This document shows, one piece after another, positions 7,653 to 10,747 of a DNA stretch of 10,747 bases. A program made the position numbers and the translations under genes. The notes beneath the pieces are model-generated. The model did no database searches, was not told where the DNA came from, and worked only from the letters and a program-made list of their open reading frames with translations. The number at the start of each line of letters is the position of its first letter. The first letter of the stretch is position 1. Source of the DNA: Phoronis ovalis (lineage: Eukaryota; Phoronida; Phoronidae); assembly GCA_028565635.1 (NCBI GenBank), contig JAOXYB010060413.1, positions 1-10,747 of the forward strand, in the 5' to 3' direction.

Positions 7653-8952
7653 TCTTGGCGATTTGAATTCTAAATGTGGTTCCACAAAGTTATATTAATT
7701 AATTTATATTAGTCCCAGCAGAAAGTAAGCACTCCGTTTTGCTATTTTTTTTCTAGGAACTGGGCATTGATATGATAATATGTTATTATTTCGTTTTCAC
7801 TTTGATATGTAGGTATTGTGTAACATTTTTTTACTAAAAATTCTCTCAAAATCTTTCTTTATGCTTTATATGAGTAACACATTGTTATTTAAAATTAGTT
7901 TCTGCACTAAAAATTATAGCGAGTTTTTAGTTTGTTTATCTTAAATTGTTTGTTGATCTGAGATTGGCAGGTATCTATTTACAAATAGTTTTCAGCCATT
8001 ACATATATGTCTGCGTAAAAGATATATTGATAAACAGTCCATATATATTACTTTAGTAGCTAGCTATAAACATGTGTTCGAGTTACTCTATGAATGGGGC
8101 TATTAATAGAATAATTATATGTATATAATACATCGACAAAATGATTAATACGTGCAAAAAAGCGATTAAAGCACTGCACATTACATAGTACATAATCCTG
8201 AGTTCTTACAAATTTTTTTTTGCACAACACGTACTGCTAAAATCTACAGTATACAAAGATATACAGATTAATCGTTCTGTTGATAATTACACCCAAACTA
8301 ATTATATTGTCAATAATTGTTGATGTATTATAATAGTACAAAGAAAAACATGTTTTCTGCATTTAAGACAACTTTGGAAAAACTTTGCATTATGTTTACA
8401 ATCTGTAAGCTAAAAATTGTAACAGTTATTCAAACTTAAAGTTGTTTTAAATGTGAAATTCGTACACAAATTGGGTGCGGTGAAAGCAGTTTGATTGACA
8501 TGGCAACGGACAAAGTGACAGTATCTTGGTTTAGTCTCAGGAGATATTTGTTTAGGTCCTAGCCCATGGACTTCCAATTTAATCTAATAAACATAAACCT
8601 GCGACATCTGCATGACTTGGCTATTATAAAAATATATATAATAAATCTTAGATAAAATGAAAGTACAGGCAAAACATTTAATTTAGTGAATAAATCACAA
8701 CTGAGATATAATAAAATGAAAAGTGCATACATACAAACTCTCTGATCTAACGAATACTGCAATTACTAAGTTACAATGATAAATGCAAGATATCTTTGCA
8801 AAATGAAATCACTTCTAATTTTCAATTAATAAATTAAAATTGCATGAAACACTTAGCTATATTGATAAGGATCAATGTATCTACCAAACAGCACTTATGA
8901 ATAGAATGAAAATTAAATACAACTATTAGACCTACCAATGGGGAAGTTCGCA
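7653..8952. other. AT-rich stretch with no supportable gene
   Basis: Open frames are short. The longest is a hydrophobic 67-codon minus-strand frame at 8559-8762 without a convincing start. A small patch at 8461-8530 is more G+C-rich and holds an ATG in good context (GACATGG, about 8500), but its frame ends after 18 codons. I see no repeats or RNA genes. Confidence 0.55.
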
Positions 8953-9158
8953 GGGCGCAAAAGGCCCCTTCCCAATAAAGCAATAAACAAGATATGTGTA
9001 CATTTACTTGTAACTTACAATCTACAAATTATAATAAATGAATATAAAATGTGTAGGGGCGCGTTCCCCCTTCACAATAAAGTATTAAACAATACTTTTC
9101 ATATTTACCTGTAACTTACAATCTACACATTATATTAAATGCATATAAAATATTTTGT
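8953..9158. repeat. Diverged tandem duplication, about 101-104 bp per copy
   Basis: Copy one (8953 to about 9056) and copy two (about 9057-9158) share blocks in the same order. These are GGGCGC, a C-rich CCCTTC, CAATAAAG, TAAACAA, GTAACTTACAATCTACA, a TTATA-TAAATG block and ATATAAAAT. The offset falls from 104 at the left blocks to 101 at the GTAACTTACAATCTACA block, so small indels separate the copies. The substitutions show that the duplication is not recent. The G+C-rich beginning of each copy stands out from the AT-rich surroundings. It may be a remnant of a longer satellite or a local duplication, and it contains no ORF of its own. Confidence 0.75.
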
Positions 9159-9272
9159 ATAAAGTCATTCTTTTCACGCTTCTTAATCATTAATTATTTG
9201 AGTTCAGTCGATTTTAGAAACAAACCTTTCTTTACAATTTGTCGGTGTAAAGGAAATAAGAGTCAGGTTGGA

Positions 9273-9494
9273 ATGTGCGGTCTGGTATTAAATGTCAACT
9301 ATGATATTATGATAACAAGTAATAAATCACTTTACAAAATGAAAGTTAAAGCTGGTTTGTTGAACGAGACAATACTGCATTTATTTGCTGAACGTATTAT
9401 AATCAAACAACCAATGGCGGATGTATGTAATAGTATTCTAATGAAGTGTAACAGCAGATTTGATCTAACTGCTAAAAACATGATAATGCAATAG
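9273..9494 (+). CDS. Unassigned ORF, 73 residues from ATG
   Basis: The frame is open for 137 codons from 9081 to TAA-free sequence ending at the TAG at 9492-9494. The first ATG is at 9273, giving 73 residues beginning MCGLVLNVNYDIMITSNKSL and ending AKNMIMQ. An acceptor-like TTGAGTTCAG ends at 9207 after a T-rich stretch, so an exon from 9208 is also possible. It would add a Cys-containing segment (FFTICRCKGNKSQVG). The peptide mixes Lys, Met, Ile and Asn with a few acidic residues and has no membrane helix. I recognise no domain. The open stretch is longer than I would usually expect by chance here, though not decisively. Its upstream part overlaps the second copy of the 101-104-bp duplication. 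Confidence 0.25.
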   Translation: MCGLVLNVNYDIMITSNKSLYKMKVKAGLLNETILHLFAERIIIKQPMADVCNSILMKCNSRFDLTAKNMIMQ

Positions 9495-9618
9495 GAAGGT
9501 TTGATTCATTGGTACAAATCACACTTTCATTGTGGCTAAACAGATATCTCTCCATACCGAGATGTTTAAAAAGCAATGAAATTAAATGGATTAATATCAA
9601 CAACAAATAATCAATATC

Positions 9619-10442
9619 GAGAGAGAGGTATAGAGCAGTAAAGATAAACAAACAGATAGAGGTATAGAGCAGTAATGATAAACAAACATATAGAGGTATA
9701 GAGCAGTAAAGATAAACAAACAGATAGAGGTATAGAGCAGTTAAGATAAACAAACAGATAGAGGTATAGAGCAGTAAAGATAAACAAACATATAGAGGTA
9801 TAGAGCAGTAAAGATGAACAAACAGATAGAGGTATAGAGCAGTAAAGATAAACAAACATATAGAGGTATAGAGCTGTAAAGATAAACAAACAGATAGAGG
9901 TATAGAGCAGTTAAGATAAAAAAACAGATAGAGGTATAGAGCAGTAAAGATAAACAAACAGATAGAGGTATAGAACAGAAAATATAAACAAACAGATAGA
10001 GGAATAGAGCAGTAAAGCTAAACAAACAGATAGAGGTATAGAACAGTAAAGATAAACAAACAGATAGAGGTATAGAGCAGTAAAGATAAACAAACAGATA
10101 GAGGTACAGAGCAGTAAAGATAAACAAACAGATAGAAGTATAGAGTAGTAAAGATAAACAAACAGACAGAGATATAGAGCAGTAAAGATAACCACACACA
10201 TAGAGGTATAGAGCAGTAAAGATGAACAAACAGATAGAGGTACAGAGCAGAAAAGAAAAAAAAACAGATAGAAGTATAGAGCAGTAAAGATAAACAAACA
10301 GATAGAGGTATAGAGCAGCAAAGATAAACAAACAGATAGAGGTAAAGAGCAGTAAAGATAAAAAAAAAAATAGAGATATAGAACAGTAAAGATAAACAAA
10401 CAGATAGAGGTATAGAGCAGAAATAATAAATAAACATATTGA
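9619..10442. repeat. 34-bp minisatellite, 24 copies in perfect register
   Basis: The unit on the plus strand begins GGTATAGAGCAGTAAAGATA and ends AACAAACAGATAGA. The GG (or its variants AG and GA) occurs at 9627 and then every 34 bases to 10409, with no insertion or deletion between any neighbouring copies. Copies differ only by substitutions. The left half is more uniform. The right half carries more changes, including A-rich copies at 10239-10272 and 10341-10374. The minus strand is pyrimidine-rich and the consensus contains no TTA, CTA or TCA, so all three minus-strand frames are free of stops, which creates several overlapping long minus-strand open frames. These frames encode a hydrophobic 34-residue repeat and are best read as a by-product of the array, apart from the one continuous with the coding region to the right. 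Confidence 0.96.
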
Positions 10443-10747
10443 AGTGTATGTTCATTGGTTTCTTCAATATCAGTAAGTTGGTCAGAATTTTGTTCGGCAT
10501 CTATTACTGTCTTCACTGCTGTGCTATGCTCACTGTTCGCTTCAATACTAGTAACTGGGTCAGACTTTTCTTCGTCGACTATTACTGTCTTTACTACTGT
10601 GGACTGCTCACTGCTTTCTCCTATTCCATACTGTATTTCTTGTTCAACGGTAACATTTGATACCGTAGTACTGGTATTCGATGCAACATTCTCGTTAGCA
10701 GTGTCAACAATTTCAGTTTTTGCTGCAGTATTCTCATTATTATCATC
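9911..10747 (-). CDS. Partial acidic repeat protein running into the minisatellite
   Basis: The minus strand is open from the right edge to TAA 9911-9913 (278 codons). It enters from outside the window, so the start is not visible. The first 100 codons (10747-10448) look genuinely coding. They are acidic, rich in Thr, Val, Ser, Asn and Glu, and built from repeats of about 26 residues with the core STxVKTVI. Two clear copies (SEQSTVVKTVIVDEEKSDPV and on, then SEHSTAVKTVIDAEQNSDQL and on) are preceded by two more diverged, shorter ones. Sequons NTS and NVT suggest a possible extracellular role. A fifth copy stops after NEHT, and the frame then continues through the 34-bp array as a hydrophobic repeat. 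No good splice donor (only a weak TAT|GTTTAT) lies at the junction. Either an intron starts there with a weak donor, or the natural C-terminus has been replaced. I do not recognise the family. Confidence 0.5.
   Translation of the reverse strand, partial: DDNNENTAAKTEIVDTANENVASNTSTTVSNVTVEQEIQYGIGESSEQSTVVKTVIVDEEKSDPVTSIEANSEHSTAVKTVIDAEQNSDQLTDIEETNEHTLQYVYLLFLLYTSICLFIFTVLYLYFFFYLYCSLPLSVCLSLLLYTSICLFIFTALYFYLFFFLFCSVPLSVCSSLLLYTSMCVVIFTALYLCLFVYLYYSILLSVCLSLLLCTSICLFIFTALYLYLFVYLYCSIPLSVCLALLLYSSICLFIFSVLYLYLFVYLYCSIPLSVFLS
10457..10612 (-). repeat. 78-bp coding tandem repeat, two clear copies
   Basis: Copies at 10535-10612 and 10457-10534 are exactly 78 bp each and agree at about 61 of 78 bases by hand alignment. 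They encode 26 residues each, with 15 identical. The period is a multiple of three and no indel is present, as expected for a coding repeat. Shorter, more diverged copies extend towards the right edge. Confidence 0.8.

Noticed and set aside
8070-8090. TGTTCGAGTTA resembling a tRNA or SINE B box
   Set aside because: No matching A box or cloverleaf could be built around it.
8559-8762. 67-codon hydrophobic minus-strand ORF
   Set aside because: Starts at a non-ATG codon in AT-rich sequence. The membrane-like composition is what such DNA yields by chance.
9472-10331. Several overlapping long minus-strand open frames through the 34-bp array (9472-9957, 9611-9889, 9741-10331, 10018-10500)
   Set aside because: They exist because the repeat unit has no stop in any minus-strand frame. 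They are the same DNA read in different registers, so they were not listed as genes.
10439-10660. Plus-strand open frame of 73 codons at the right end
   Set aside because: It is the shadow of the minus-strand repeat-coding region, whose 78-bp period and acidic composition are much more convincing.

Overview
The window looks like nuclear DNA from an AT-rich animal genome. By eye it is roughly one third G+C. There are no bacterial operons, ribosome-binding sites or long uninterrupted genes. The few coding-like pieces are short and flanked by animal-type splice signals. Most of the sequence is non-coding, and simple and dispersed repeats are common. An AT-rich invertebrate such as a mollusc would fit, but nothing here fixes the taxon.

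Left part (1-4432): a 65-codon open frame touches the left edge. Two small plus-strand exon candidates follow, a short ORF with good splice signals at 2129-2230 and a signal-peptide-like ORF at 3161-3265. The rest is AT-rich sequence with no supportable gene.

Middle (4433-5815): a 312-bp inverted-repeat element (4433-4744) resembles a MITE, a short non-autonomous DNA transposon. It has about 60-bp imperfect terminal inverted repeats and a palindrome near its centre. To its right, three minus-strand exon-like stretches (5612-5812, 5435-5509, 5294-5379) lie in the same reading class. The last ends in a near-perfect splice donor.

Right-middle (6971-7488): this is the clearest protein-like region outside the right edge. 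It encodes the end of a plus-strand single-pass membrane protein: a Ser/Thr-rich stalk, a membrane helix, a basic stop-transfer patch and a cytoplasmic tail ending close to a YMSL motif. In this sequence the frame is broken by a shift inside the membrane helix and an in-frame TAG just after it. It is therefore a pseudogene, a damaged allele, or something with unusual splicing or decoding.

Right end (8953-10747): a diverged 101-104-bp tandem duplication comes first, then an unassigned small ORF. Next is an 824-bp minisatellite of 24 copies of a 34-bp unit, all in perfect register. Beyond it a minus-strand coding region enters from the right edge and encodes about 26-residue acidic Thr/Val-rich repeats. 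That coding frame runs without a stop straight into the minisatellite, whose unit has no stop codon in any of the three minus-strand frames. No multigene system or pathway can be reconstructed from this window. The most notable points are the broken receptor-like tail and the coding-repeat/minisatellite junction.
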